Origin: Nocardioides phosphati
GTDB lineage: Bacteria > Actinomycetota > Actinomycetes > Propionibacteriales > Nocardioidaceae
Assembly (NCBI RefSeq): GCF_014646375.1
Contig: NZ_BMNI01000014.1
Location: forward strand, 1-51,582
Length of the DNA stretch: 51,582 nucleotides
Direction of reading: 5' to 3'
The position numbers were made by a program, and so were the translations under genes. Position 1 is the first letter of the stretch; each line of letters opens with the position of its first letter. Positions 25,602 through 33,980 of the stretch are shown one piece after another. The notes beneath the pieces are model-generated. The model was not told the DNA's origin, did no database searches, and worked only from the letters and a program-made list of their open reading frames with translations.

Positions 25602-25865
25602 TCAGGCCTCCTTGCCCACGAGTGCGCCGCGCGCGATGTCGACGACGACGCCGGGGGCCACCTCGAGGCCGACCCGGTCATCCGCCACGCGGGAGATGGT
25701 GCCGAAGATCCCGCCGGAGGTGACCACGCGGTCACCGACGGTCAGCTGCGACTGCATCTCGACCGCCGCCCTCTGGCGGCGACGTGCGGGCAGGATGATG
25801 AGCAACCAGAAAACGGCGAAGATACCCAGGATGGGCAGCCACGCGGCAAGGTCCGTCAAGGACAC
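25602..25865 (-). CDS. yajC: Preprotein translocase accessory subunit YajC
   Basis: An 87-residue protein with one N-terminal membrane helix (about 8-26, LPILGIFAVFWLLIILPARR) and the conserved cytosolic domain LTVGDRVVTSGGIFGTI (about 41-57). It supports the SecDF complex. The start is GTG at 25865 with AGAGG upstream. A TACACT hexamer (complement of 25920-25925) about 55 bases upstream could be the promoter of the yajC-secDF-apt unit. Confidence 0.94.
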   Translation of the reverse strand: MSLTDLAAWLPILGIFAVFWLLIILPARRRQRAAVEMQSQLTVGDRVVTSGGIFGTISRVADDRVGLEVAPGVVVDIARGALVGKEA

Positions 25866-25932
25866 GGATCAAGGCCTCTCGGAGGAGTCGACAACGGGCC
25901 GCGGAGCGACCGACGGTGCAGTGTAGCCCGCG

Positions 25933-27018
25933 TCACGAACCGGGCAGCGGGTCGTCCCCGGGTGTGCCGGGCGGCTGCCTCAGGCCGAGGTGCGCCCACG
26001 CTGCCGGGGTCGCGATACGGCCCCGCGGCGTGCGGGCGAGGAAGCCGTTGCGGACCAGGAAGGGCTCGGCGACCTCCTCCACCGTCTCGCGCTCCTCGCC
26101 GACCGCGACGGCCAGCGTGGAGAGACCCACCGGTCCCCCGCCGAACCGCCGGCAGAGCACGTCGAGCACGCCGCGGTCCAGGCGGTCGAGGCCGAGGGCG
26201 TCGACCTCGAAGAGGTCGAGTGCACGGTGGGCGACGTCGAGCGTCACGACGCCGTCAGCGCGGACCTGGGCGTAGTCGCGCACCCGGCGCAGCAGCCGGT
26301 TGGCGATGCGTGGCGTGCCGCGCGACCGACCGGCGATCTCGGCGGAACCCTCGTCGGTCAGCTGGACGTCGAGCAGGTGGGCGCTGCGACGGACGATGCC
26401 GTCGAGCTCGTGGGGCTCGTAGAACTCCAGGTGGCCGGTGAAGCCGAAGCGGTCGCGCAGCGGGCCCGGCAGCAGGCCGGCACGTGTCGTGGCGCCCACC
26501 AGCGTGAACGGCGGGATCTCGAGCGGGATCGCGGTGGCGCCCGGGCCCTTGCCGATGATCACGTCGACGCGGAAGTCCTCCATCGCCATGTAGAGCATCT
26601 CCTCCGCCGGCCGCGACATCCGGTGGATCTCGTCGACGAAGAGGACCTCTCCCTCGTTGAGGCCGGAGAGGATCGCAGCCAGGTCACCGGCGTGGGTGAT
26701 GGCCGGACCGCTGGTCAGGCGCAGCGGCGCCTCCATCTCCGCGGCGATGATCATCGCGAGGGTGGTCTTGCCCAGACCCGGAGGCCCCGACAGGAGCACG
26801 TGGTCGGGCACGCGGCCACGTGCCTTGGCGGCATCGAGCACGAGGCCGAGCTGCTCACGGACCCGCTCCTGGCCGATCACTTCGTCGAGGGTCCGCGGGC
26901 GCAGTGCGGCCTCGACGGCACGCTCGTCGGAGTCCGCCTCGGCGGCGGTCAGGCGGCCCTCCATCCGGGCCAGGTGCTCGGCCTCCAGCGCGGACAGCTC
27001 CACGTCGTCGTACGCCAT
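25933..27018 (-). CDS. ruvB: Holliday junction branch-migration helicase RuvB
   Basis: A 361-residue AAA+ motor that with RuvA drives branch migration of Holliday junctions. The N-terminus has a variable acidic leader to about residue 35. Walker [10 protein letters not shown] is at about 78-86, Walker [11 protein letters not shown] at about 130-139, the sensor-1 region [20 protein letters not shown] (about 180-199) carries the arginine finger, and a C-terminal winged-helix domain includes [14 protein letters not shown] (about 285-298). ATG 27018 is six bases after the ruvA stop. Operon ruvC-ruvA-ruvB. Confidence 0.97.
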   Translation of the reverse strand: MAYDDVELSALEAEHLARMEGRLTAAEADSDERAVEAALRPRTLDEVIGQERVREQLGLVLDAAKARGRVPDHVLLSGPPGLGKTTLAMIIAAEMEAPLRLTSGPAITHAGDLAAILSGLNEGEVLFVDEIHRMSRPAEEMLYMAMEDFRVDVIIGKGPGATAIPLEIPPFTLVGATTRAGLLPGPLRDRFGFTGHLEFYEPHELDGIVRRSAHLLDVQLTDEGSAEIAGRSRGTPRIANRLLRRVRDYAQVRADGVVTLDVAHRALDLFEVDALGLDRLDRGVLDVLCRRFGGGPVGLSTLAVAVGEERETVEEVAEPFLVRNGFLARTPRGRIATPAAWAHLGLRQPPGTPGDDPLPGS

Positions 27019-27023
27019 GGAGG

Positions 27024-27620
27024 TCAGGCCTTCCGCAGCGTCTGCAGCGCCGCACGCAGCACGGCACCGATGTCGGGCGTCGAGCCGGCGTCGGGTGCGA
27101 CGACGTCGACGGCCTTCTCGGCCTCCTTCGCCGACCAGCCGAGGCCGGTGAGGCCCTCGACCACCTGTGCACGCCACGCGTCTGCCGCGGGCGCGACGCG
27201 CGCAGCACCACGGCCGACGGGGGCGCCGATGCGGTCCTTGAGCTCGAGGATGATCCGCTGGGCGCCCTTCTGCCCGATGCCCGGGACCTTCGTGAGCGTC
27301 TTGACGTCCTCGCCGGCGATGGCGACCCGGAGGTCGTCAGGGCCGAGCACGGCGAGGATCGCCTGCGCCAGCTTCGGCCCGACGCCGCTGGCGGTCTGCA
27401 CGAGCTCGAAGCACGACTTCTCGTCGTCGTCGAGGAAGCCGAAGAGCGTCAGCGAGTCCTCGCGTACGACGAGGCTCGTCGGCAGCGTCGCCTGCGCCCC
27501 GTGACGCAGCGTGGCGAGGGTGCCGGGGGTGCACTGGAGCTCGAGACCGACTCCCCCCACCTCCAGTACGGCACTGGTGAGGCCGAGGTCGGTGACGGTG
27601 CCGCGGACGTGAGCGATCAA
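27024..27620 (-). CDS. ruvA: Holliday junction DNA-binding protein RuvA
   Basis: A 198-residue protein that binds the four-way junction and loads RuvB. Domain I (about 1-63, [13 protein letters not shown] then [12 protein letters not shown]) is an OB fold. Domain II (about 64-140) has two helix-hairpin-helix motifs ([30 protein letters not shown]). Domain III (about 150-198, [21 protein letters not shown]) contacts RuvB. The start overlaps the ruvC stop by four bases. Confidence 0.97.
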   Translation of the reverse strand: MIAHVRGTVTDLGLTSAVLEVGGVGLELQCTPGTLATLRHGAQATLPTSLVVREDSLTLFGFLDDDEKSCFELVQTASGVGPKLAQAILAVLGPDDLRVAIAGEDVKTLTKVPGIGQKGAQRIILELKDRIGAPVGRGAARVAPAADAWRAQVVEGLTGLGWSAKEAEKAVDVVAPDAGSTPDIGAVLRAALQTLRKA

Positions 27621-28159
27621 CGGGATCCTGCCTTGAGTGCCTGGGCGGCGACGGCCGCCTCGAGTCGGGACTGGGCGCCACCGCGCCAGATGTGGGTGAT
27701 CGCCAGCGCCAGCGCGTCGGCCGCGTCGGCGGGCTTCGGCATCGCGTCGAGCCGGAGGATGCGCGTCACCATGAGGCCGACCTGTGCCTTGTCGGCGCGG
27801 CCGTTGCCGGAGACGGCGGCCTTCACCTCCGACGGCGTGTGCATCGCGACCGGGATGCCGCGCCGGGCGGCGCAGACCATCGCGACGCCGGCAGCCTGCG
27901 CCGTGCCCATGATCGTGCTGACGTCGGAGCGCGCGAACATCCGCTCGATGGCCACGGCATCGGGACGGTGCTCGTCGAGCCAGGCGTCGACGCCCTTCTC
28001 GATCGTCACGAGCCGCTCCCAGACCGGGAGGCTCGACGTCGTGCGGACCACGCCCACGTCGACGAGCGACAGCGGCCGGCCGATCGACCCCTCGACGACG
28101 CCGAGCCCGCAGCGGGTCAGGCCGGGGTCGATGCCGAGCACACGGGTCTGCGAACGCAT
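27617..28159 (-). CDS. ruvC: Holliday junction resolvase RuvC
   Basis: A 180-residue endonuclease that cuts Holliday junctions symmetrically. The four acidic catalytic positions appear present: [11 protein letters not shown] (Asp near residue 11), AIERMFAR (Glu near 71), and the C-terminal [12 protein letters not shown] with two aspartates (about 142-145). First gene of ruvCAB. A TAGGGT hexamer six bases before the ATG predicts a leaderless message. The usual LexA-type boxes are not evident upstream. Confidence 0.97.
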   Translation of the reverse strand: MRSQTRVLGIDPGLTRCGLGVVEGSIGRPLSLVDVGVVRTTSSLPVWERLVTIEKGVDAWLDEHRPDAVAIERMFARSDVSTIMGTAQAAGVAMVCAARRGIPVAMHTPSEVKAAVSGNGRADKAQVGLMVTRILRLDAMPKPADAADALALAITHIWRGGAQSRLEAAVAAQALKAGSR

Positions 28160-28171
28160 GTTCGAACCCTA
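28157..28171 (-). promoter_or_regulatory. Leaderless promoter of ruvC
   Basis: TAGGGT (complement of 28166-28171) ends six bases before the ATG at 28159, and there is no ribosome binding site. Confidence 0.55.
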
Positions 28172-28208
28172 ACGGCCGCGCCTCCGACGTACGGCGACGA
28201 CACGCGGG

Positions 28209-28571
28209 TCAGCGCGTGGGGCCAAGGGTGCGGTCGATGTGGTCGCGGGTCCACCGCACCATCCCGTCGTACGCCGCATCGGGGACGCCACGGTCGGCGG
28301 TGAACTGCACGCCTCCGCGGGTGGTCGGCAGGCCGTCGAGCAGTGGGCGGGCCAGCGCGACCGGCTCCGAGCCGAACGGGAAGAGCGAAAACCCCGCCTC
28401 CGTGCGGATGATCGCGACGAGACCGCGATCGCGGTAGGTCAGGCAGGCCATGCCGTACTTCCTGCCCGGCACGGCCTCCGGCACCAGCGTGAGGGCACGC
28501 GCGTAGTAGCCGCGGATCACCTCTGCCTCCGCCGGCGAGAGCTCATCCAGGTAGGCGTCGACCTCTGTCAT
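28209..28571 (-). CDS. DUF1801-family protein (YdhG-like)
   Basis: A 120-residue cytosolic protein resembling the DUF1801/YdhG group of small alpha-beta proteins. Typical features are YLDELSPAEAEVIRGYYARA at the N-terminus, a KYGMACLTYRDRGLVAII strand pair with a conserved KYGM-type motif near residue 43, GFSLFPFGSE, and GGVQFTAD near the middle. The biochemical function is unknown. The ATG has GGGAG about 8-9 bases upstream. It lies upstream of ruvC but is separated from it by 49 bases that include the putative leaderless ruvC promoter. Confidence 0.75.
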   Translation of the reverse strand: MTEVDAYLDELSPAEAEVIRGYYARALTLVPEAVPGRKYGMACLTYRDRGLVAIIRTEAGFSLFPFGSEPVALARPLLDGLPTTRGGVQFTADRGVPDAAYDGMVRWTRDHIDRTLGPTR

Positions 28572-28689
28572 GGGCCCAGTCTCCCGCCGACGCCCGTGCC
28601 GTCAAGGTGCGCACAGGTACTCATGCCCCGCGCGCACAGCCGCCACCAGACTCGCTACCCGACCCACTACGCCTATCGGGAGGCTCACC

Positions 28690-29160
28690 ATGATCCTCAA
28701 GCTCAAGCTCGCCCTCTTCGCCTGTCTGGCCGCACTCCTGGTCGCGCAGGTCAGCACCTCGACCACAGCCGCGTCCAGACCGGCGCCCGAGGACCATGGC
28801 ACCACTGCAAACCTGAAGCTCGTCTCCTGCGGCGCCTACGAGGCGGCCGGTTACGCGACGCCGGGCTACTGGAGCAAGACATGGCACGGCTCGTGTGGTC
28901 ACACCACCTCGGTGGTGAAGTACCCGAAGATCTACGTCGCATGGACGGTTCCGCCGTGGTCGAGCGGCTCCATCTGCGTGAAGGCCCGCGGCTACCGCTG
29001 GTCCGACGGCGCGGCCTACTGGACCAGCCTCGGCTGTGGGCCCTCTGGCGGCGGCTACGTTCACTGGGGCAAGGTCGGCCACCAGGTGATGTCGACCACC
29101 GCCGTGAAGGGCTGGAGCCAAATGGTCCCGCTCGGCGCACCGTTCTACTTCACGGACTGA
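28690..29160 (+). CDS. Small secreted protein of unknown function
   Basis: A 156-residue exported protein. Signal peptide about 1-28 (KLKLALFACLAALLVAQV core; cleavage near TTA/AS). The mature part contains four cysteines (SCGAYE, GSCGHT, ICVKA, LGCGPS), enough for two disulfides, and is rich in W, Y and G (PGYWSKTWHG, YRWSDGAAYW). There is no recognised domain. The ATG at 28690 has GGGAGG eight bases upstream. It is a lone plus-strand gene inserted in a minus-strand core block, convergent with yebC and sharing a bidirectional terminator with it. It resembles in style, but not in clear sequence, the aromatic secreted protein at 2832-3449. Confidence 0.72.
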   Translation: MILKLKLALFACLAALLVAQVSTSTTAASRPAPEDHGTTANLKLVSCGAYEAAGYATPGYWSKTWHGSCGHTTSVVKYPKIYVAWTVPPWSSGSICVKARGYRWSDGAAYWTSLGCGPSGGGYVHWGKVGHQVMSTTAVKGWSQMVPLGAPFYFTD

Positions 29161-29178
29161 CCACGTCTGCACACGCAG

Positions 29179-29220
29179 CGACCTCGGTCACGGAGCCTCG
29201 CGGCGCCGCGACCGAGGTCG
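29179..29220. terminator. Bidirectional terminator between the secreted-protein gene and yebC
   Basis: A perfect 11-bp stem (29179-29189 with 29210-29220) around a 20-base loop lies in the 73-base gap between the convergent genes. Confidence 0.6.
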
Positions 29221-29233
29221 TCGTTCGTGAAAC

Positions 29234-30001
29234 TCAGTCGTCGAGCTCCTCGAGGAGCTCGTCGGGGATGTCGGCGTTGGAGAAGACGTTCTGCACGTCG
29301 TCGAGGTCGTCGATCACGTCGACGAGCTTGATCACCTTGGCGGCGGTGGCGGCGTCAGCGACCGGGATGTCCATCGACGCCACGAACTCGACGTCGGCGG
29401 AGTCGTAGTCGAGGCCGGCCTCCTGGATCGCCGTGCGGACCGCGACGACATCGGTCGCCTCGCACTGGACCTGCCAGGAGTCACCGAGGTCGTTGACCTC
29501 CTCGGCGCCGGCGTCGAGGGTCGCCTCGAGGACGGTGTCCTCGTCGATCTCCTTGCCGTCCTGCGACTTGGCGACCACGACGATGCCCTTGCGGCCGAAG
29601 AGGCGCGAGACGGAGCCGGGGTCGGCCATGGTGCCGCCGTTGCGGGTGACCGCGGTGCGGACCTCCATCGCGGCACGGTTCTTGTTGTCGGTGAGGCACT
29701 CGACCAGCAGCGCGACACCGGACGGGCCGTAGACCTCGTACATGATCGTGTCGTAGGCGACGCTGTCACCGCTGAGGCCTGCACCGCGCTTGACGGCGCG
29801 GTCGATGTTGTCGTTGGGGACCGACGACTTCTTCGCCTTCTGGATGGCGTCGACCAGCGCCGGGTTGCCGGACGTGTCGGCACCGCCGGCCCGGGCTGCG
29901 ATCTCGATGACCTTGATCAGCTTCGCGAAGCTCTTGGCCCGCTTGGCGTCGATCGCCGCCTTCTTGTGCTTCGTGGTTGCCCACTTGGAGTGGCCGGACA
30001 T
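29234..30001 (-). CDS. YebC/PmpR-family protein
   Basis: A 255-residue cytosolic protein of the YebC family. Members have been described as transcriptional regulators and more recently as factors that help ribosomes through difficult peptide stretches. It begins with the family signature [21 protein letters not shown] (in pieces: [20 protein letters not shown]), then [24 protein letters not shown] region, [13 protein letters not shown] (about 58-70) and [19 protein letters not shown] (about 88-106). The acidic C-terminus (about 225-255) ends in ELLEELDD. It follows pdxT by 47 bases. Confidence 0.95.
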   Translation of the reverse strand: MSGHSKWATTKHKKAAIDAKRAKSFAKLIKVIEIAARAGGADTSGNPALVDAIQKAKKSSVPNDNIDRAVKRGAGLSGDSVAYDTIMYEVYGPSGVALLVECLTDNKNRAAMEVRTAVTRNGGTMADPGSVSRLFGRKGIVVVAKSQDGKEIDEDTVLEATLDAGAEEVNDLGDSWQVQCEATDVVAVRTAIQEAGLDYDSADVEFVASMDIPVADAATAAKVIKLVDVIDDLDDVQNVFSNADIPDELLEELDD

Positions 30002-30048
30002 GCGCTCTCTTCCGTCGTCGTGCTCGTGCGGTGGGACCAGGCGGACCG

Positions 30049-30660
30049 TCAGGACCGGACGAGCTCGACGAAGAGCTCGTGGATCCGGGTGTCACCGGTG
30101 ATCTCCGGGTGGAACGACGTGGCGAGCAGGCGCCCCTGTCGGACCGCGACGATCCTATCCCCCTGCTCGTCCGTCACCGTGGCGGCGACCTCGACGCCGT
30201 CGCCCACCTTCTCGACGTACGGCGCGCGGATGAAGGTGGCCGGGTAGTCGAAGTGGTCGTGCCACGACGGCGAGAAGTCCACCACCGCCTCGAACGAGTC
30301 GACCTGGCGACCGAACCCGTTGCGCCGCACGACGACGTCGATGCCGCCGAACGTCTGCTGGTCGGCCGTGCCGCCCTCGATCGCGTCGGCGAGCATGATC
30401 ATCCCCGCACACGTGCCGTACGCCGGGAGCCCGTCGCGCAGGGCGGCGCGGATCGGCTCGAGCAGGCCGAAGATGCCGGCGAGCTTGCCGATGGTCGTCG
30501 ACTCCCCGCCCGGGATCACCAGGCCGTCGACCTGCGCGAGCTCCTCCGGACGGCGTACGCCGACGGCGGAGACGCCACACTGCTCGAGCATGGCGCGGTG
30601 CTCGCGGACGTCGCCCTGGAGGGCGAGGACGCCGATGGTCAGGCTGCTGGGGGTGCTCAC
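30049..30660 (-). CDS. pdxT: Pyridoxal 5'-phosphate synthase glutaminase subunit PdxT
   Basis: A 203-residue class I glutaminase that supplies ammonia to PdxS for vitamin B6 synthesis. Motifs: [12 protein letters not shown] (about 10-21), [13 protein letters not shown] (about 46-58), catalytic Cys in AYGTCAGMI (about 80-88) and the His-Glu pair in SFHPEITGD (about 182-190). The start is GTG at 30660. pdxS lies 5 kb away on the same strand, separated by an oxygenase module, whereas the two are usually close in actinobacteria. A -10-like TAGAAT six bases before the GTG suggests a leaderless, independent promoter. Confidence 0.96.
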   Translation of the reverse strand: MSTPSSLTIGVLALQGDVREHRAMLEQCGVSAVGVRRPEELAQVDGLVIPGGESTTIGKLAGIFGLLEPIRAALRDGLPAYGTCAGMIMLADAIEGGTADQQTFGGIDVVVRRNGFGRQVDSFEAVVDFSPSWHDHFDYPATFIRAPYVEKVGDGVEVAATVTDEQGDRIVAVRQGRLLATSFHPEITGDTRIHELFVELVRS

Positions 30661-30672
30661 CCGATGATTCTA
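30658..30672 (-). promoter_or_regulatory. Leaderless promoter of pdxT, overlapping a stop codon
   Basis: TAGAAT (complement of 30667-30672) ends six bases before the GTG at 30660. Its TAG is the stop codon of the TetR gene. Confidence 0.55.
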
Positions 30673-31389
30673 GTTTTCGGACGCAGGGAAGAGCCCGGCG
30701 AGGTCCGACAGCGAGAGCTCCGGGTTGAGCTTGCCGCCGCGCGTGGCAGCCATGCCGTCCAGCTGGTACCAGATCAGCTGCGCGAGCCGGTAGGCCAGCG
30801 GCTCGGGGTCGGGCTTGCGGTCCTCGCCCCGCGCCAGCCACAGGCGGACCGCGGAGACGACCTCGGAGACGACGCCGAAGGCGACCAGGTCGACCATCGC
30901 CGCGTCGTCCTCGTCGAGCTCGACGCCGAGCACCTTGCCACCCTCGAGGAGCAGCGGCTTCAGCTGCACGGAGATGCCGCGGATGGCGTTGCGCACGGGG
31001 TTGTCGATCTTGCCCGGCAGCTCGCGCATGGCGAAGCGGTGGAGTGCGCGATGCTCGTGTGCCCACTGGACGTAGCGCAACACACCCCGCTCGATGACCT
31101 CGCGCAGGCCACCCTCGGCGATGCCCGGGGCGAAGACGTGGTCGTTGAGCATCTGCAGCGACTGCCGCTGCACCGCGCGGTCCAGGTCGTCGCGGTCAGC
31201 GAAGTGGCGGTAGACCACCGGGCGGCCGATGCCGGCCTGCTTCGCGATCAGCTGGACGTGGATGTCCGTGCCCGGCGGATGGGCCTCAGTGAGTTCGATG
31301 GCGGCCTGGATGATGGCAGCACGGCGCTCGCGCTTGTGTGCTTCCCAGCGGACACTGCGCCCATCGACCTGCTGCTCGTCGGTCCCCAT
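30670..31389 (-). CDS. TetR-family transcriptional regulator
   Basis: A 239-residue regulator. The N-terminal helix-turn-helix is at about 20-65 (AAIIQAAIELTEAHPPGTD, VQLIAKQAGIGRPVVYRHFADRDDL in pieces) and a helical ligand-binding domain fills the rest (about 75-225). The ATG at 31389 is 25 bases after the stop of the ferredoxin reductase gene, so it is the last gene of a diiron-oxygenase operon. The likely target is the palindrome in the promoter of that operon (33961-33971). Its ligand is unknown. Confidence 0.88.
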   Translation of the reverse strand: MGTDEQQVDGRSVRWEAHKRERRAAIIQAAIELTEAHPPGTDIHVQLIAKQAGIGRPVVYRHFADRDDLDRAVQRQSLQMLNDHVFAPGIAEGGLREVIERGVLRYVQWAHEHRALHRFAMRELPGKIDNPVRNAIRGISVQLKPLLLEGGKVLGVELDEDDAAMVDLVAFGVVSEVVSAVRLWLARGEDRKPDPEPLAYRLAQLIWYQLDGMAATRGGKLNPELSLSDLAGLFPASEN

Positions 31390-31414
31390 GACCCACTTTC
31401 GACCCGGAAGGTTG

Positions 31415-32884
31415 TTATCGGGTCGCCATCTTGTCAGATCCGGCCACGTTCTGTGCGGCGGCGACGTCAGCGAGAAGGCTGTCGACGGTCTCCTCCGCGC
31501 ACGTCTTGTTCGTGCCGAGGAAGCCGGTCGGTCCACGTTTGATCCAGCCCGCGACGTACACGCCGGGCTCGACACGCCCCGCCACGTTGGGGATCGTGGC
31601 GCTGGTCTCGTCGAACGGCAGGCCGGGAACGGGTCGGCCGCGGTACCCGACGCTGCGCAGCACCATCGACGCGGGAATCACCTCACGGTCGTCGGTCAGC
31701 TCGGCGCGGCGTACGCCGTCGGGACCGGTCACGAGCTCGGTGCGGGCCACCTCGAGGCCGGTCACGTGGGTGTCGCCGACGACGCCGACAGGCGCGGTGT
31801 GGAAGCGCAGCACGATGCGCCGACGCTCCCCCGCCCCGGGCTCACGCCGGGCGATCTCGCGGATCAGGTCGAGCTTGGGCGACGCCTCGAGGCCCTCCAG
31901 GCCAGCGAGCCCACCCTCGACGAGGACGTCGACGTCGGTGAGGCCGGCGAGGCCGACCAGCTCGGGCATCGTGAACGCAGCCTCGGCCGGACCGCGACGG
32001 CCCAGCACGAGCACCTCGCGCACGGAGCTGCTGCGGAGGGAAGCGAGCGCGGCGGGCGCGATCTCGGTGGACGCGAGCGCCTCCGGGTCGGCGGTCATGA
32101 TGCGCGCGACGTCGAGGGCGACATTGCCGTTGCCGACGACGACGACGCGCTCGCCCGACAGGTCGGGGCCGAGGTCGGCGTGGTCGGGGTGCCCGTTGTA
32201 CCAGCCGACGACGCTCGTGGCCGAGACGCTGCCGGGCAGGTCCTCGCCGGGCACACCCATGGCGCGGTCTGCCGATGCGCCGACCGTGTAGACGACCGCG
32301 TCGTACGCCGCCATGAGCTGCTCGTGAGTGACGTCGCGGCCGACCTCGACGCCGAGCTCGTAGGTGAAGCCGTCCTGCTTCTCGATCGTCTCGAAGAGCG
32401 TGCGGATCTTGCGCGTGTGCTCGTGGTCGGGCGCGACGCCGAAGCGGGCCAGGCCGTGCGGCACACCGAGCCGGTCGAGCACCGTCACGGTCACGCCCGG
32501 GTAGTGCAGCAGCTCGTCGGCGACGTACAGGCCCGCGGGGCCGGCGCCGACGACGGCGACGCGGAGCGTCTCGGCCGCCGGGCGGAACCGCTTGCGCAGC
32601 GGCGCCAGGACCGGACGCGTGGACCGGTCGGCGTCGCGGAAGAAGTCCGCGTTGAGCTCGACGAACGGCAGCTCGGAGGGAGCGAGCCGCGTGTGCGCCT
32701 TGATCGCGCCGACCGGACAGGCCGAGACGCAGGCGCCGCAGTCGACGCAGGTCTGCGGGTCGATGTAGACCTGCTCGGCGAGAGCGAAGCCGTCCTCGAG
32801 CGGACCCGGGTGGATCGCGTTGACGGGGCAGGCGATGACGCACGAGGCGTCGGCACAGCAGGACTGGGTGACGACGTGGGGCAT
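31415..32884 (-). CDS. Ferredoxin-fused FAD/NADP oxidoreductase (FprB-like)
   Basis: A 489-residue protein fusing a bacterial ferredoxin to a ferredoxin-NADP reductase. N-terminal iron-sulfur part: CCADASCVIACPVNAI (about 9-24) and CVDCGACVSACPVGAI (about 44-59), giving cysteines for two clusters, likely 3Fe/4Fe plus 4Fe. Reductase part: FAD-binding VAVVGAGPAGLYVADELL (about 108-125), NADPH-binding VVVVGNGNVALDVARIM (about 246-262) and the late AGWIKRGPTGFLGTNK (about 450-465). It resembles mycobacterial FprB. It lies 32 bases after the diiron oxygenase gene and is the obvious electron donor for it. ATG 32884 is chosen as the ferredoxin N-terminus. Confidence 0.92.
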   Translation of the reverse strand: MPHVVTQSCCADASCVIACPVNAIHPGPLEDGFALAEQVYIDPQTCVDCGACVSACPVGAIKAHTRLAPSELPFVELNADFFRDADRSTRPVLAPLRKRFRPAAETLRVAVVGAGPAGLYVADELLHYPGVTVTVLDRLGVPHGLARFGVAPDHEHTRKIRTLFETIEKQDGFTYELGVEVGRDVTHEQLMAAYDAVVYTVGASADRAMGVPGEDLPGSVSATSVVGWYNGHPDHADLGPDLSGERVVVVGNGNVALDVARIMTADPEALASTEIAPAALASLRSSSVREVLVLGRRGPAEAAFTMPELVGLAGLTDVDVLVEGGLAGLEGLEASPKLDLIREIARREPGAGERRRIVLRFHTAPVGVVGDTHVTGLEVARTELVTGPDGVRRAELTDDREVIPASMVLRSVGYRGRPVPGLPFDETSATIPNVAGRVEPGVYVAGWIKRGPTGFLGTNKTCAEETVDSLLADVAAAQNVAGSDKMATR

Positions 32885-32916
32885 GAGGGACCTTCGGGGA
32901 AGCGACGTCGGCCGGA

Positions 32917-33918
32917 TCAGGCAGCGTGGTGCTGCTGAGCGAGCTCGCGGTCGTGGATCGAGCGGTCGTGGATCTCGCCGCGGTAGCGGGACGGGGCGCC
33001 GCCGATGTGGAGACGCTTCCACAGCAGGCGGGCGACGCGGTTGTCCACGAGGCCGACCTTGGTCGACAGCATCCGGACGTCACCGAAGATCTCGCTGAGG
33101 ACGACGCGGCGCTCCGGAGCCTCCCAGTAGATGTCCTTGATGACCTCGCGCGGGATGCCGAGCTCCTGGCACATGCGGCCCGGCGGGATCAGGATCATGT
33201 CGGCCATGATCCGGAACGCGATCGGCGTGAGCACGGAGAGAAGCCCGCGACGGATCCGGCCCATGCCCGGCGCGTCCTCGGTCAGCTTCGCGTGGGCGAA
33301 GGAGATGTGGCGCGCCTCCTCCGCGACGTGGATCTGCATGATCCGCCGCATGAGCGGGTGGATCTTGCCCTCGCCGGCACGCAGGTAGACCTTCTGCATG
33401 TGGTCGATCGGCTCCTCGCCGCCGAGCACGAGGATGAAGAAGAACTCGGGGAAGAGCCGGGCGAAGCCCGGGATGAACGTCTGCATGAGGAACGTCTTGG
33501 TCCACTGCGGCATGCCGGGGGCATCCGCCTCGCAGCGGTTCACGAACTCCTGGAACATCTGCGTGTGGTGCGTCTCCTCGGTCGCCTCGTGCGTGACGTA
33601 GCGGAACTCCGCGGAGCCGTTCGGCAGGTCGTAGACGTACTGCATGAGGCCACGGATGAGGAGGTTCTCGAACTCCAGGCCGACCTTGGCGACCTGGGCC
33701 ATGTAGGCGCGGCCGATCTCGCGCTGACGCTCCTCGGAGAGCGACTGGTACCACGGGTGGGCGCCCATCTCGTGCTCAGCCGGAAGGATCCACTGGGGGT
33801 TCTCCGCGGAGACGTCGTAGCTCTCCCAGTCGATGTCGACGAACGGGTCGAAGTGGAGGTCCACCGAGCCTTGGGAGAGCGTCGCCAGGTGCTGCTCGTA
33901 GGTCACGTCAGTCGTCAT
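32917..33918 (-). CDS. AurF-like diiron oxygenase
   Basis: A 333-residue helical protein of the diiron oxygenase group related to the p-aminobenzoate N-oxygenase AurF. Metal-binding carboxylate/histidine motifs are visible: a first Glu near FENLLIRG (about 91), ATEETHHTQMFQEF (about 121-134), EEPIDH (about 183) and HVAEEARHISFAHAK (about 209-223). Members oxygenate amines or C-H bonds using an external reductase; the neighbouring ferredoxin-reductase fusion fits. The ATG at 33918 has GAGGTGA eight bases upstream. First gene of a three-gene unit ending with TetR. Substrate unknown; no biosynthetic genes are adjacent, which argues for lipid or xenobiotic oxidation rather than an antibiotic pathway. 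Confidence 0.82.
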   Translation of the reverse strand: MTTDVTYEQHLATLSQGSVDLHFDPFVDIDWESYDVSAENPQWILPAEHEMGAHPWYQSLSEERQREIGRAYMAQVAKVGLEFENLLIRGLMQYVYDLPNGSAEFRYVTHEATEETHHTQMFQEFVNRCEADAPGMPQWTKTFLMQTFIPGFARLFPEFFFILVLGGEEPIDHMQKVYLRAGEGKIHPLMRRIMQIHVAEEARHISFAHAKLTEDAPGMGRIRRGLLSVLTPIAFRIMADMILIPPGRMCQELGIPREVIKDIYWEAPERRVVLSEIFGDVRMLSTKVGLVDNRVARLLWKRLHIGGAPSRYRGEIHDRSIHDRELAQQHHAA

Positions 33919-33949
33919 GTCACTCACCTCGTGGTCGAACCTGGTCCCC

Positions 33950-33978
33950 GGATTACCTGAGACACTGTGTCCACACAA
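33950..33978 (-). promoter_or_regulatory. Promoter and operator-like palindrome of the diiron oxygenase operon
   Basis: On the minus strand TTGTGT (33978-33973) and TAATCC (33955-33950) are separated by exactly 17 bases. The spacer holds GACACAGTGTC, a perfect 11-base palindrome (33961-33971). Both hexamers match consensus weakly. The palindrome is well placed to be the TetR operator. Confidence 0.45.
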
Positions 33979-33980
33979 CG

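Noticed and set aside
27025..27620. LexA/SOS box control of ruvCAB
   Set aside because: No actinobacterial GAAC-N4-GTTC-like box was seen next to the ruvC promoter.
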